A stretch of 64,000 nucleotides of DNA from Chitinophagaceae bacterium (GCA_020847395.1 JADLCD010000046.1:1-64000); one strand, 5' to 3'; positions 36,781 through 47,861 are shown, counted from the first letter of the stretch. Notes: generated from the letters alone by a model not told the origin. Numbers and translations: made by a program.

Positions 36781-37935
36781 ATGACCGGGAAAGAGGCTTC
36801 GTTGAGCTATCCGCTTGCAGAAATGCTTAATGACGCAAGTATTGACAGGGTGGCTGCTATAGATGCAGAATGGAGAATCATAGCATGGAATAAATCTTCA
36901 GAAATAATTTCGGGGTTAAACAAAACCATGGTAATAGGTAAATTCATCACAGATGTATTTACTGATCTGCATGCTGATGAGGAAATGCTGGAAGCGATAC
37001 AGGCGGCCCTAAAAGGGTATAAAACTTTTGTGCCTGCTTCTGCCGCGTTTTCCCATAGAAGTTACTATGAATGCCATTTTATTCCTTTGCATAATAGTGA
37101 TAACATAATTGTAGGAGTAATGCATTTAATGCATGATGTTTCGCACCGCATAAAAACCGAGCAGCAACTTTTAAGATTAAACAACCGTCTTCAAACAAAA
37201 AATGCGCAATTGCAAAAGGCTGCTTCAGAGCTGTCAACCTACACTTTTATCACTTCTCATGATATTAAAGCGCCCCTTATGCAGATATATCTTTCTCTGG
37301 AGCATATAATAAGAGTGGAGGGTGCAAATTTATCAAACAGCAGTAAAGCCGGCTTTAGAAAAATGCAGAGCTCGCTGAACCGGATGCGGTTATTGCTGGA
37401 TGATATTACAAAGCTTTCAGAGTTGAATAGCCCTTTGCAGGAAAAGCAGGAAACAGATCTTAACCATATACTTGAACGGGTTAAAAAAAATCTCCGGCAC
37501 AGATTGAATGGTAATGAAGCAACGATAATGTCAGAAGAATTACCGACGTATTATGGATACCCTGAGTTACTGTTCCAGTTATTTTTTCAGATTATTGATA
37601 ATGCTTTTAAATTCCGGGATCCATCAGTTAAGCCTGTTTTACATATTGTGTATAAGCTTACCGCCAAACCGGTAACTGTGAGCAACATACCTGCCAACCA
37701 TACAGAATACCTGCAAATTTCATTTACCGATAATGGCATTGGCTTCGATACAGGCAAGGTTGATGTAATGTTTGAATTATTTGGAAGATTGCATGCTCCG
37801 GGTACATTCCCCGGTTCAGGCATAGGGCTGACCATCTGCAAAAAAATTGTGGATATTCATGAAGGTTTCATAACTGTTGATTCTACTATAAGAAAGGGTT
37901 CCGCTTTTCATGTGTTTTTGCCGGCAAACATGTAA
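36781..37935 (+). CDS. PAS-domain sensor histidine kinase
   Basis: HDIKAPLMQIYLSLEHI H-box; DNAFKF N-box; FTDNGIGF; GSGIGLTICKKIV. Confidence 0.9.
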   Translation: MTGKEASLSYPLAEMLNDASIDRVAAIDAEWRIIAWNKSSEIISGLNKTMVIGKFITDVFTDLHADEEMLEAIQAALKGYKTFVPASAAFSHRSYYECHFIPLHNSDNIIVGVMHLMHDVSHRIKTEQQLLRLNNRLQTKNAQLQKAASELSTYTFITSHDIKAPLMQIYLSLEHIIRVEGANLSNSSKAGFRKMQSSLNRMRLLLDDITKLSELNSPLQEKQETDLNHILERVKKNLRHRLNGNEATIMSEELPTYYGYPELLFQLFFQIIDNAFKFRDPSVKPVLHIVYKLTAKPVTVSNIPANHTEYLQISFTDNGIGFDTGKVDVMFELFGRLHAPGTFPGSGIGLTICKKIVDIHEGFITVDSTIRKGSAFHVFLPANM

Positions 37936-38294
37936 ATTTCATATGGTAATGAGTATTGTTTGCAACGTTGTTGTATGCATTAACCTTTGCTCATCCCTCA
38001 TGCCAAGACATATTTTAAATACGAAAAATTGAAATGCACCCCGGGAAAAGAATACCCGGATAGAGATATACAGGATGTTTATAGCAACCAGTTTGTTAAG
38101 AAGACTGCATTCTATTAATTTTATGAAAATGGTTTGATTTATTTTAATCGGTTGTTAAAAAACAAAACATATTATAAAACGGCACAGGCTTGTTAACCTT
38201 GAAAGAATAATCTGAATCTATCGCCCTCACTCAAAACCTTAAGAAAGAATCTTGAAGTCCTGCCCCGACTTTTTATTTCATTAAATACTGTATT

Positions 38295-41200
38295 ATGTAC
38301 ACCGAGGAAAATAAGCCGGGGCAGCATGGTACACCCCAAAACACAGAAGGCGAAACGAATAACTACAGCCAGTTGTACAAGCAGCTTGCCGAACAAGCTG
38401 CAGAACTGCAAGCAATATTAGACAGCTCCTTTTATGTGATGCAGGCATTCAAAGCCGTTAGAAATGGAGACGGCAAAATCATTGACTTCACGTGGCTTTT
38501 TGTAAATAAAAGATGGAAAGAACTTTACGGCGGCGAAATGAAAGGCAAAAGTATGTTACAGGAAAATCCTGCTGTAATTGAGACGGGGCTGTTTGAAAAG
38601 TTTGTGCATGTTACAGAAACAGGCATCCCGGCAGAATTTGATCATTATTATCATCACGAGCAGTTTGATGCCTGGTTTCATCAAACGCATGCAAAGCTGG
38701 GTGATGGATTTTTGTTAACAGCAATTGATATTACAGAGAGCAAAAAAGTTCAGGAAGAAGTGCTGCGCCTTAAAAATGAAATTGCACAAAGAGCAACTGA
38801 TAAATATTATTCACTTTTTAATTCCATTGATCAAGGCTTCTGCATTATTGAATTGCTGTTTGATGAAAATGGAAAGGCGGTGGATTATCGTTGGTTGGAA
38901 GCCAACCCTAAGTATGAAAAACATTCCGGGATAAAAAATCCTATTGGCAAATTGGGAAGCGAAATTATTCCTGCTACTGAGAGTTATTGGCTTGAAAACT
39001 ATGATAAAGTCTTAAAAACAGGCAAGACATCCCGTTTCGAAAATTGGCACGAAGCAACGGATCGTTGGTATCAAACCCAGGCGTCTCGTATTGGTGATGG
39101 TAATAGCAGGCAAATTGCAATTGTTTTCGATGACATCACCGAACGCAAGCGCCGTGAACAACAACAGGAGTTTCTGCTACAATTCTCGGATAATCTTCGT
39201 GCAGAGCGAACAGCAGATGCAGTAGCTAACAAAGCACTCGAAATGCTTATTGAATATTTGCGGATAGATCGCAGTTATATGGTTTCTTATAATTTAGATA
39301 AAAACATTGCATTACTCGATTATCAAATTGGCAATGAAACGGTGCCGCCTTTGCCGGATACGTTTGACCTTTCTCATTACCCCGAAGCGTACAAAGCTGT
39401 ATTAGACCAGACCGTTGTTATAGAAGATGATTTTGAAAGACAAAACTTATCAGCAACAGAAAAGCAAAACAGTGCCAGGTTAGGCATGCGTGCAATGGTG
39501 GCTGCAACCGTACGTAAAGCTGAGCATAAGCCGCTTTGGTCAATGGTGGCTATCAGCTCAACGCCTCGTTGTTGGACACCAGATGAAGTACAATTGGTTG
39601 AACAAGTAGCCGAACGCACATGGACTGCAATTGAAAGAGCAAAAGCAGAAGAAGCATTAAAGCAAAGCGAAGAAAAATACCGCTCTCTGTTTGATTCAAT
39701 TGACGAAGGCTTTGTTGTACTTGAAATAATTTATAATGAACCCGGTGAGCCGTTTGATATTCGTTATATTGAAACCAATAAAGTATTTAAGCGTCAAACC
39801 GGACTGGATAGCTGGGACGGCAAAACGGTACTTGAATTGTTTCCAAATATTGAACCCGAGTGGCTGGCATTCTACAGCAATGTTGCCCGTACCGGTGAGG
39901 CGGCGAGGATGGAATATCACCTCGGTGAAACAGACCATTGGTATACATCTTTTGCATCTTCTATTGGCGGCCCGGGCAGCCCGCTTGTTGCCGTGGTGTT
40001 TGATGACATTACCGAACGCAAACAGTTAGAGGAACGACAAAAATTTTTATTAAAATTAACCGATACCCTGCGACCGCTTGCCAATCCATTGCAAATACAA
40101 GCTGCTGCTGCCGATTTATTAGGCGCCAGCCTCCATGTAAATCTTTGCCACTATGCTAAAACAGATGGGAGCTTTGTTCAGATTTACCATAGTTATGCTG
40201 ACGGGTTGCCCGCCAGTACGGGAAAATTTCCTTTGCTGAATTTGCAAAACGGGTTGCCACAGGGAAAGATGCAGTTGTGCAATGATATAGCAACCTGCCA
40301 ATGTGTATCGGAAAATGAACGTGCAGCATTGAAATTGGCTAACATTGGCGCATTTGTGGCTGTGCCATTGGTAAAAAATGGAAAATGGGTAGCCACTTTG
40401 GCGGTACACAGTATTAAGCCAAGGCAATGGAAAGAACATGAAATTGGTTTGATAAAAGAAGCTGCAGAACGAACCTGGGCGGCAGTTGAAAGGGCTAAAG
40501 TAGAAGAAGCACTTATACAATCAGAACATCGTTTGCGTAAAGCGAAAGAGCAGCTTGGCCTAAGCATTGAAGCAGGAAAAATAGGCTTATGGCATTGGGA
40601 TGTAAAAAAAGATGTGCTGCAATGGAACAAAGAGCAGGAAGCTCTTTACGGCCTGAAAGAAGGAGAGTTTAAGGGAGGCGTAAATGATTTTTTAAAATTC
40701 AAATACGAAGAAGATAAAGTAGAAATACTCACGCTGGATAAAGTGGTGGCTATGCAACAGGCGGATTATGCAGAAGAATTTCGCATCAGGAGAAAAGACG
40801 GAGAAATAAGATGGATACATTCCCGATCAAAAAAATGGACTAATGACAAAGGTGAAATTGAATACATCACCGGCATCAACATGGATATAACCCGTGAGAA
40901 AAAAGCGGAAGAAGCGCTGCGCCAAAGCGAGCAGCAATTAAGGGTATTATTAAAACAAAAAGACGAGTTTATCGGCATTGCCAGCCATGAGCTCAAAACA
41001 CCGGTTACTTCAATGCTGGTTTATGCAGATATTGTGCAGGAGGCCTTAAAGGAAAGCGGCAATTATGAACAAGCGGAACTGCTGGGGCGCCTGAGTAACC
41101 AGATTGACCGGCTTAGCTCCCTGATCAATCACCTCCTGGATACGACTAAAATATCCGAGGGGCGGCTTAAGCTCGAGATAGAACCTGTTGATATCAACAC

Positions 41201-41633
41201 ACTGATCCGTCAACGGATGGAGGAGATTGGGCGTACAACGCGTCATGGCTTCAAATTTGAAGAGCATTCATTACCGGTTGTAATGGTAGATAAGGAGCGC
41301 ATGGGGCAAGTGCTTACCAACCTGCTTTCTAATGCTATCAAGTATTCACCAAATACATCAGTCATTACAATAAAAAGTCAGCAGGTGCATGATTATATTG
41401 AGGTCAGCGTTGAAGATCATGGTTATGGAATTTCTGAAGAAGATCAACAAAAGATCTTTGACCGTTTTTACCGGGTTACTGCCAATAAAATGGATAGTTT
41501 TCCTGGTATGGGGTTGGGGCTCTATATCACAGCTCAGATTATTCACCAGCACGGCGGTACGCTGCAGGTAAAAAGTATTTTGGGGCAAGGTTCAATTTTT
41601 TCATTCAGGCTACCTGTAAAATCTATAAAATGA
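38295..41633 (+). CDS. Multi-PAS/GAF sensor histidine kinase (1112 aa)
   Basis: Duplicated PAS-GAF modules; ASHELKTPVTSMLVYADI; NLLSNAIKYSP; GMGLGLYIT. Confidence 0.93.
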   Translation: MYTEENKPGQHGTPQNTEGETNNYSQLYKQLAEQAAELQAILDSSFYVMQAFKAVRNGDGKIIDFTWLFVNKRWKELYGGEMKGKSMLQENPAVIETGLFEKFVHVTETGIPAEFDHYYHHEQFDAWFHQTHAKLGDGFLLTAIDITESKKVQEEVLRLKNEIAQRATDKYYSLFNSIDQGFCIIELLFDENGKAVDYRWLEANPKYEKHSGIKNPIGKLGSEIIPATESYWLENYDKVLKTGKTSRFENWHEATDRWYQTQASRIGDGNSRQIAIVFDDITERKRREQQQEFLLQFSDNLRAERTADAVANKALEMLIEYLRIDRSYMVSYNLDKNIALLDYQIGNETVPPLPDTFDLSHYPEAYKAVLDQTVVIEDDFERQNLSATEKQNSARLGMRAMVAATVRKAEHKPLWSMVAISSTPRCWTPDEVQLVEQVAERTWTAIERAKAEEALKQSEEKYRSLFDSIDEGFVVLEIIYNEPGEPFDIRYIETNKVFKRQTGLDSWDGKTVLELFPNIEPEWLAFYSNVARTGEAARMEYHLGETDHWYTSFASSIGGPGSPLVAVVFDDITERKQLEERQKFLLKLTDTLRPLANPLQIQAAAADLLGASLHVNLCHYAKTDGSFVQIYHSYADGLPASTGKFPLLNLQNGLPQGKMQLCNDIATCQCVSENERAALKLANIGAFVAVPLVKNGKWVATLAVHSIKPRQWKEHEIGLIKEAAERTWAAVERAKVEEALIQSEHRLRKAKEQLGLSIEAGKIGLWHWDVKKDVLQWNKEQEALYGLKEGEFKGGVNDFLKFKYEEDKVEILTLDKVVAMQQADYAEEFRIRRKDGEIRWIHSRSKKWTNDKGEIEYITGINMDITREKKAEEALRQSEQQLRVLLKQKDEFIGIASHELKTPVTSMLVYADIVQEALKESGNYEQAELLGRLSNQIDRLSSLINHLLDTTKISEGRLKLEIEPVDINTLIRQRMEEIGRTTRHGFKFEEHSLPVVMVDKERMGQVLTNLLSNAIKYSPNTSVITIKSQQVHDYIEVSVEDHGYGISEEDQQKIFDRFYRVTANKMDSFPGMGLGLYITAQIIHQHGGTLQVKSILGQGSIFSFRLPVKSIK

Positions 41634-41980
41634 AACAAATAATGCTACTGGAAGATGATAAGGACATTTGTGATGCGGTAATTCTCTCCTTAAGCACATT
41701 GCAGTACCAGGTTAATTGCTTTGCTGACGACGCACAACTATCAGACGGATCAGCAGAGCCGCCGGACCTTTTTATCATTGATAAAAACCTGTCTGGAAAA
41801 GACGGTGTTGACATTTGCCGTTTTCTTAAAGCTCATGCTAAATATAAACACTTGCCTGTACTTCTTATGTCTGCAGATCCTGACACACACACACTTGCTC
41901 TTTTGGCCGGAGCCAATGGTGCAATTATTAAACCGTTTAGAGTAAAAACACTAAAAGAAGCGATAGCCAATTATATATAG
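41630..41980 (+). CDS. Single-domain response regulator, translationally coupled to kinase
   Basis: IMLLEDDKDICDAV...FIIDKNLSG...LLMSAD...IKPF; ATGA overlap. Confidence 0.92.
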   Translation: MKQIMLLEDDKDICDAVILSLSTLQYQVNCFADDAQLSDGSAEPPDLFIIDKNLSGKDGVDICRFLKAHAKYKHLPVLLMSADPDTHTLALLAGANGAIIKPFRVKTLKEAIANYI

Positions 41981-42072
41981 TAATTCACCAACGCTGCTAT
42001 GGAAGATGGAATCCGCTATATAAGAGGAAGCCGGTATCGGAATGTGAACCGGCTTCTGGTAGAAGTAATGCT

Positions 42073-42639
42073 TTAAACTTCAGATTCCTGCTCTGCTTCC
42101 CAATTGATCTTGCTTTTAGCAATATCAGTAAGGCTCTGATCAGTTTGCTTTTCTTCTTCCAGCGTTTTTGCTAAAATAGCAACAGCATCTTCTAATCCCA
42201 GTGTTTGTGCCAGCGATACAAGCCCGCCGTAAGTGGCTATTTCATAATGTTCAACCTTTTGTGCGGCCATAATAATACCTACGTCCCGCGTCATTGTGCC
42301 ATCTTCGGTCTCTTCAATAATAGATTCACCCTCTTTGGTAAGTCCTTCCATTGCTTCACATTTTTTAGCCTGTGCCTTTTTGCCAATAATTTCAAATACT
42401 TCTTCAAGCCGGGAAACGTGCTCCTCGGTTTGCGTAAGATGTTCTTCAATAGCTGTCTGCAACTCTTCAGTAGTAGCTGCCTTCTTCATTTTGGGCAATG
42501 CTTTGGTTAAATGTTTTTCAGCCCAATAAATATCTTTTAGGGCATCTTCAAAATATTTTTCTAATTGTGTGTTGCCTTGCCCTGCACCGGATTTCTTTGA
42601 CATCTGTTTGTTTGATGTTGCTTTTTTTGTTGTTGCCAT
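42073..42639 (-). CDS. DUF892 (YciE/YciF-like) ferritin-fold protein
   Basis: YFEDALKDIYWAEKHLTKALPKMKKAATTEELQTAIEEHLTQTEEHVSRLEEVFE. Confidence 0.93.
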   Translation of the reverse strand: MATTKKATSNKQMSKKSGAGQGNTQLEKYFEDALKDIYWAEKHLTKALPKMKKAATTEELQTAIEEHLTQTEEHVSRLEEVFEIIGKKAQAKKCEAMEGLTKEGESIIEETEDGTMTRDVGIIMAAQKVEHYEIATYGGLVSLAQTLGLEDAVAILAKTLEEEKQTDQSLTDIAKSKINWEAEQESEV

Positions 42640-42709
42640 AAATTATGTTTTGTACTATAGAAATAAAAAACAGTGCCAGTATTGGTATGTATTTAGTAAC
42701 ATAGATTAT

Positions 42710-43369
42710 GTGATAAAATTTTTACGTAATAATGCCCTGTCTGTTTTTTTTCTGCTGTTATTTATAGTTTGTATAGCAGGTCAGTTTTTTACCGGCTTTG
42801 CAGAACATAATAAAGAACGAAAAGATGACGGTATGCCGGAATTAAGTATGCCGGAATATATACAGTCAGGGCATTTTATCCAGGCAACTTTCGAAAATTG
42901 GGAAAGCGAATTTCTGCAGATGGCTTTGTTTGTTGTAATAACAATATGGCTGAAGCAAAAAGGTTCATCTGAATCAAAATCACTCAACGATAAGGAGGCA
43001 GTAGACAGGGAACCGGATCCGCAAAGAAAAGATGCGCCTTATGCTGTAAGAAAAGGCGGATGGTTATTGGTAATTTATAAACATTCTCTAACCTTAGCAT
43101 TGTTATTACTGTTTATTATTTCGTTTATTATTCACTTTTACGGTAGCCTTAAAGATGAAAATGAACAACTATTGTTAAAAGGAAAGCCCCTGCAAAGTAT
43201 CGGAAAATACATGCTCGACAGTCGCTTCTGGTTTGAATCTTTTCAGAACTGGCAGAGTGAATTTCTCTCTGTATTTGCAATTGTTGTGTTATCAATTTTC
43301 CTGCGTCAGAAAGGATCGCCGCAATCAAAACCTGTTGACGCACCAAATGCAGGCACCGGTGGAGAATAG
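42710..43369 (+). CDS. DUF6766-like membrane protein
   Basis: Two similar halves each ending FxNWxSEFLxxxxxVVxxIxLxQKGSxxSK; GTG start at 42710 proposed. Confidence 0.7.
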   Translation: MIKFLRNNALSVFFLLLFIVCIAGQFFTGFAEHNKERKDDGMPELSMPEYIQSGHFIQATFENWESEFLQMALFVVITIWLKQKGSSESKSLNDKEAVDREPDPQRKDAPYAVRKGGWLLVIYKHSLTLALLLLFIISFIIHFYGSLKDENEQLLLKGKPLQSIGKYMLDSRFWFESFQNWQSEFLSVFAIVVLSIFLRQKGSPQSKPVDAPNAGTGGE

Positions 43370-43443
43370 GCTGCATTCAAAGCGTTTTTGTGGAGGCATG
43401 CAATTTGAATGCTACTTTAATTATTCACTATAATTTGTTATGT

Positions 43444-43929
43444 ATGCTTAAGACGCCACGTCGCACAAATTACCCCGGCATAATCAGCAAGATCAGTGAA
43501 CTGATATATACTTTGCAAAGAGAAAAGCAAAAGTACGATACGGCGGTTGCGTTTATAAACCACCGGCAGCTAAGAGATACTATCCATTATCTTGCGCAGG
43601 AAAATAACCATTATGCGTGTGAGCTGCAGTCTCAGCTATATATGATGGGCGCTCCGGTTAACGAAGCGTCTGTAAAGGTGCTTGAGATGGCGAATGAACA
43701 GATTTTACCCGCTGATACCGGGATTGACATTCAAAACAGGGAAGTTATGATCCACCAGTGTTGTGATAGCGAAAAGAAAATGATTGCCGCTTACAGGAGT
43801 ATCTTAAATGAACCAATGCTTCCGGAAGATATCCGGAGGGTACTGCGTTACCAGCTGAACGGAGTATTGTATGCATTTTTACAATTGAAATTAGTATGCA
43901 GCACGCTCACATTTCCGGCAGCGAGATAA
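43444..43929 (+). CDS. DUF2383-like ferritin-fold protein
   Basis: Helical protein; NHYACELQSQLYMMGAPV and EKKMIAAYRSILNEPMLPEDIRRVLRYQ. Confidence 0.65.
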   Translation: MLKTPRRTNYPGIISKISELIYTLQREKQKYDTAVAFINHRQLRDTIHYLAQENNHYACELQSQLYMMGAPVNEASVKVLEMANEQILPADTGIDIQNREVMIHQCCDSEKKMIAAYRSILNEPMLPEDIRRVLRYQLNGVLYAFLQLKLVCSTLTFPAAR

Positions 43930-44323
43930 AATGACCATCTTTTTACCTGCCAGAAATATATTTTCACACGCACGGGCAGGGCATTCCGTTGATCGTTGGG
44001 AATTTTCTTTCCCGAAACGCGTAAATATTTTATTAAGCTTCACCCGTAATTCTACATATCCGGACCCCTGGTACTATTGGCTTTCATTCTGTAATTGGTG
44101 TTATATTAAACATGAGATGGCACACTTGCCAACCGGCGGGCAGGCGATAAATATGAGCATCTCACACATTTCCCGTTTCATTTCTCACAAAGAAATATGA
44201 CAAATGATTTTTAACATAACAGTAGTGATCTTATATATCTGCAGAAAGATTCAGAACGACGATGAAGAACGGCCGATTATTTGTACAAGTGTTATGTATC
44301 GTGAACATTCAAATTAAATTTCT

Positions 44324-44479
44324 ATGGGTAATTTACTTTATGTCATTGCTGTCCTCCTGGTAACAGGTTGGGCAATAGGTTTTTGGGGTTATGCTGCCGG
44401 TAGCATTATTCACCTGTTCGTGGTCATAGCCATCATACTGGTATTATTACGCATTATCGGAGGATCATCCAAAGCATAA
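44324..44479 (+). CDS. lmo0937-family small membrane protein
   Basis: MGNLLYVIAVLLVTGWAIGFWGYAAGSIIHLFVVIAIILVLLRIIGGSSKA. Confidence 0.85.
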   Translation: MGNLLYVIAVLLVTGWAIGFWGYAAGSIIHLFVVIAIILVLLRIIGGSSKA

Positions 44480-44517
44480 AAAAAGAAAAAAAAATTAAAG
44501 CATTTAAATTTTAAAAT

Positions 44518-45081
44518 ATGAAAACATACATCGTTACCGGTGCAATAATATCGCTTATTGCATGTAATAGCAATACATCTGATCCGGTTGAAAAAGCAGA
44601 TTCGACCAACGAAGCAAAACAGGAAACTGTTTCTGATATTTCAAAAACAAAAGAAAATACAAGTAATTTTCTTCTAAAAGCTGCAGACGGTGGCCTGGCT
44701 GAAGTTGCAGCAGGAAAAATAGGTGAAGAAAAAGCTACGCGAAAGGCAGTTAAAGACTTTGCAAGCCAGATGGTAAAAGATCATACTGCCGTTAATGATG
44801 AAGTAAAAACGCTTGCTTCACAGTTAAATATAACATTGCCTGGTGCTTTTGGTGAAGATCATCAAAAAAATATAATTGATCTTGGTGGCAAAAAAGCAAA
44901 AGATTTTGACAAAGATTTTATGGACATGATGGTAACAGATCATAAAAAAACAATAGATCTTTTCAGAGATGCAAGTGATGATGATATAAATGCAGATGTA
45001 AAATCTTTTATTATTGCTACAATTCCAAAGCTTGAAGCACATCTTGCAAAAGCAGATTCCCTTCAAAAATCTTTTAAGTAA
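44518..45081 (+). CDS. DUF4142-family lipoprotein
   Basis: LIAC lipobox; FLLKAADGGLAEVAAGKIGEEKATRKAVKDFASQMVKDHTAVNDE. Confidence 0.9.
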   Translation: MKTYIVTGAIISLIACNSNTSDPVEKADSTNEAKQETVSDISKTKENTSNFLLKAADGGLAEVAAGKIGEEKATRKAVKDFASQMVKDHTAVNDEVKTLASQLNITLPGAFGEDHQKNIIDLGGKKAKDFDKDFMDMMVTDHKKTIDLFRDASDDDINADVKSFIIATIPKLEAHLAKADSLQKSFK

Positions 45082-45091
45082 TTTCATTGAT

Positions 45092-45346
45092 ATGGTTCTT
45101 CCGTATTATTTAAATATTAATTTCAAAGGAAGAAGTATTTCTGCCAGGGCCAGGATTTTAAATGCAGATGGCAGCAAAGTTTATGAGGTGATTTTTCCCA
45201 CCGACGAGAAAATTACTCTCCACAGTGTTCCTAATACAGCCGGAGGTAGAATATGGAAAGATCTTCTTGGAAATTCAAATGAATTTTATCAATTATTGGG
45301 TAATGCCATTGAGCAACAGAATGAACTGAATTCGGACTTGTTCTAA
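45092..45346 (+). CDS. Hypothetical protein
   Basis: 84 aa ORF MVLPYYLNINFKGRSISARARILNADGSKVYEV. Confidence 0.55.
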   Translation: MVLPYYLNINFKGRSISARARILNADGSKVYEVIFPTDEKITLHSVPNTAGGRIWKDLLGNSNEFYQLLGNAIEQQNELNSDLF

Positions 45347-45439
45347 ACACAAGGCATCGTTAATGAAAGTCACGATGCCTCTAAAACAATGGTAAGTGGT
45401 TTTTATTCACACTCACGAAAAGAGACATTGCTTTTAACA

Positions 45440-46396
45440 TCATGCCGTTTGCCCGTAATCTTCAATAAATATTTCCTGGTGCCGGCTTACATTGTGCAGG
45501 ATCAGCCTGTCAATATCAAGCGAAAGATATTCCTGAATGCTTTTGCGGAGCGCATATATATCTGAATAAACAGGTATTGCATGCATTACCTCGCCGGGCA
45601 ATATATTTTCTGATGCCTCATCAAACTGTTCCACCCTGGCATAATTGGCCAGTTTTTCTGCAGGCAACACATTGGAGCGCCACTGGTCGTATGCCTCCTG
45701 CTGTGCTTCACTTTTATTTCTTGCATAAGAAAAAGCAAATTGCAGGTACACCGGTTTACCGGTTCCGCCGTTTGAACGGAACAGTGCAATTTTTTTAGCC
45801 ACCGCACCTGTTTCACCCGCAGTGGTGAGCAAGCCGTCGGCCCATCCTGCAGACCATATGGTTGTTTCATCAGTTATAGCAGCACAGAGCAGTAATGGCT
45901 GTTGGGGTGGTAACGTATATAGCTTTGCATTTTTTACATGTACATGCCCGTTAAAGCTTACTTCTTCCGCGCCCAATAATTTTTTAATGATATGATAGCA
46001 CTCCAGCAGCCGTTCATTGCGCTGCGCTTTAGGCAACCAGGGGTCGCCGGTAATGCTTTCATTAATGGCTTCACCACTCCCAAGCTCTATATTGAACCGC
46101 CCCGGAAACATTTCAGCAAGTGTAGCTGTTGCCTGGGCAACAATGGCAGGATGTAAGCGCTGGCCCGGCGCACAAACCATGCTGAACGGAAGCTGTGTTG
46201 CCTGCATGGCTGCTGCAATCCAGCTCAAAGTGAAACCACTTTGCCCCTGCCGTCTGCTCCAGGGATGAAAATGATCTGAAGAATGAATGCCCCCAAACCC
46301 CGCCTGCTCGGCCAGTTGAACCAGCCTCAGTAAATGTGATGGAGAAAATTGTTCGTGAGAACTATGATAACAAATCAAAGGCATACTATTTTTCAT
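45440..46396 (-). CDS. LLM-class (luciferase-like) oxidoreductase
   Basis: FSPSHLLRLVQLAEQAGFGGIHSSDHFHPW; ATATLAEMFPGRFNIELGSGEA. Confidence 0.88.
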   Translation of the reverse strand: MKNSMPLICYHSSHEQFSPSHLLRLVQLAEQAGFGGIHSSDHFHPWSRRQGQSGFTLSWIAAAMQATQLPFSMVCAPGQRLHPAIVAQATATLAEMFPGRFNIELGSGEAINESITGDPWLPKAQRNERLLECYHIIKKLLGAEEVSFNGHVHVKNAKLYTLPPQQPLLLCAAITDETTIWSAGWADGLLTTAGETGAVAKKIALFRSNGGTGKPVYLQFAFSYARNKSEAQQEAYDQWRSNVLPAEKLANYARVEQFDEASENILPGEVMHAIPVYSDIYALRKSIQEYLSLDIDRLILHNVSRHQEIFIEDYGQTA

Positions 46397-47861
46397 TAGA
46401 TTCTTTCAACAACCACACCGCAATTTTCCCTTCTTCAACAGTAAACAAACCTTGTCCTGTATCATTCAAAATAATTTCATTTGGCTGGTTGCCCAATACA
46501 TTGAACATGGTTTTACGGGAATGCTTTTCTCCCATGCACATTGTTTTTTCCCCGCCATTTCCGTTAGAGATCAATACTGCGCAACCGCTATATGGATCAT
46601 CAGCGCCCGAACGTGTCCATCCGACAATATGAGCGTCATCAAAATAGTCTGTCTGTGCGCCATATGCTTTATATGCACGTACCTTCATCAGCGTTTCAAG
46701 CTCTGCAGTTGGCGGAATTTCAACATTGCCGCTGCTGCCGTTTTTACCATCTGTATAAACAGCACCATATAATGCAGTGTAAAAAACGCATGGAATTCCC
46801 TGCTCCCTCAGCAGCACCATAGCGTATGCATGGGGTTTAAACCATGCATCCACCCATGATTCCAGCGATTGAAGCGGCTGTGTATCATGGTTGTCAACAA
46901 ATGTAATTGCCAGCTCCGGCCGGGTTTTCACCAACGTATTATCAAAGATGGCGCGCAGGTCAAATTCCTTTCCCTCACGGGATGCTTTATGAAAATTGAA
47001 ATGAAGCGGCACATCAAAAAGTTGTATCATGCCCGAAGTCGCGTCTATATATGCAAGTAATGCAGTAAGGTCAGCTTTCCAGTATTCACCTATGCAAAAA
47101 AAATTTTTATGAAGACTTTCCTGCAGAAAATGCAGCCATTCGGGATAGAAATCAATATTGATATGCTTAACAGCATCCAGCCGAAAACCATCTATACCCG
47201 TGGTTTCCACATACCATTTTCCCCACTTCTTTAATTCTTCCCGCACTGCAGGATTGCGGAACTCAATGTCACACCCCATCAGGTAATCATAATTGCCAAA
47301 TTCTTCTTCCATCACCTTATCCCATTCACCATTGGCATGTTCGTTTAATATCAAATAAATACCATCATCTCCGCTTACGCCTGTAAAGCTGTGCCAGTTC
47401 CACACATAATCTGAATACATGTTGTTGCGCCCGGGGAAGGTAAACCGCGTATCGGCGATTATTTTTTTCTCATCACCGGTTTTCTCATTACGGTTGTCTT
47501 CTTTTACCAGTATAACGGGCATCTCTTCCTTCTCATCCGCACCTATTTTGTGATTTAATACAATATCTGCCAGTACCTGCATCTTTTTTTCATGTATGGT
47601 ATTGATGCAGTCAATATACTCCTGCTTTGTTCCATACTTCGTTCTTACGGTTCCCTTTTGATCAAACTCACCGAGATCATACAGGTCGTATACCGCATAG
47701 CCGGGTTCTTCTGTTCCCTGTGCTGACTTGTATGCAGGCGGCAGCCATACATGTGTAATACCAAGGTCTGCCAGGTGCTGCGCTTGTTCTTTTGCGTGAT
47801 TCCACAAATTTTGTTCTGCAGGAAAATACCAGTGAAAAAACTGGAAGATGGTTACATTCAT
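46386..47861 (-). CDS. Alpha-amylase (GH13, cytoplasmic type)
   Basis: HVWLPPAYKS; IDGFRLDAVKHI; TFVDNHDTQP; start placed at MNVTIFQFFHWY. Confidence 0.93.
   Translation of the reverse strand: MNVTIFQFFHWYFPAEQNLWNHAKEQAQHLADLGITHVWLPPAYKSAQGTEEPGYAVYDLYDLGEFDQKGTVRTKYGTKQEYIDCINTIHEKKMQVLADIVLNHKIGADEKEEMPVILVKEDNRNEKTGDEKKIIADTRFTFPGRNNMYSDYVWNWHSFTGVSGDDGIYLILNEHANGEWDKVMEEEFGNYDYLMGCDIEFRNPAVREELKKWGKWYVETTGIDGFRLDAVKHINIDFYPEWLHFLQESLHKNFFCIGEYWKADLTALLAYIDATSGMIQLFDVPLHFNFHKASREGKEFDLRAIFDNTLVKTRPELAITFVDNHDTQPLQSLESWVDAWFKPHAYAMVLLREQGIPCVFYTALYGAVYTDGKNGSSGNVEIPPTAELETLMKVRAYKAYGAQTDYFDDAHIVGWTRSGADDPYSGCAVLISNGNGGEKTMCMGEKHSRKTMFNVLGNQPNEIILNDTGQGLFTVEEGKIAVWLLKESNEK

Noticed and set aside
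43931-44200. 89-aa + strand ORF
   Set aside because: No recognisable domain, odd composition, lies in a gap between DUF2383 and lmo0937-like genes; insufficient support.
45352-45380. AGGCATCGT...ACGATGCCT hairpin as intrinsic terminator
   Set aside because: Stem is perfect but no T-run follows on either strand; function uncertain.
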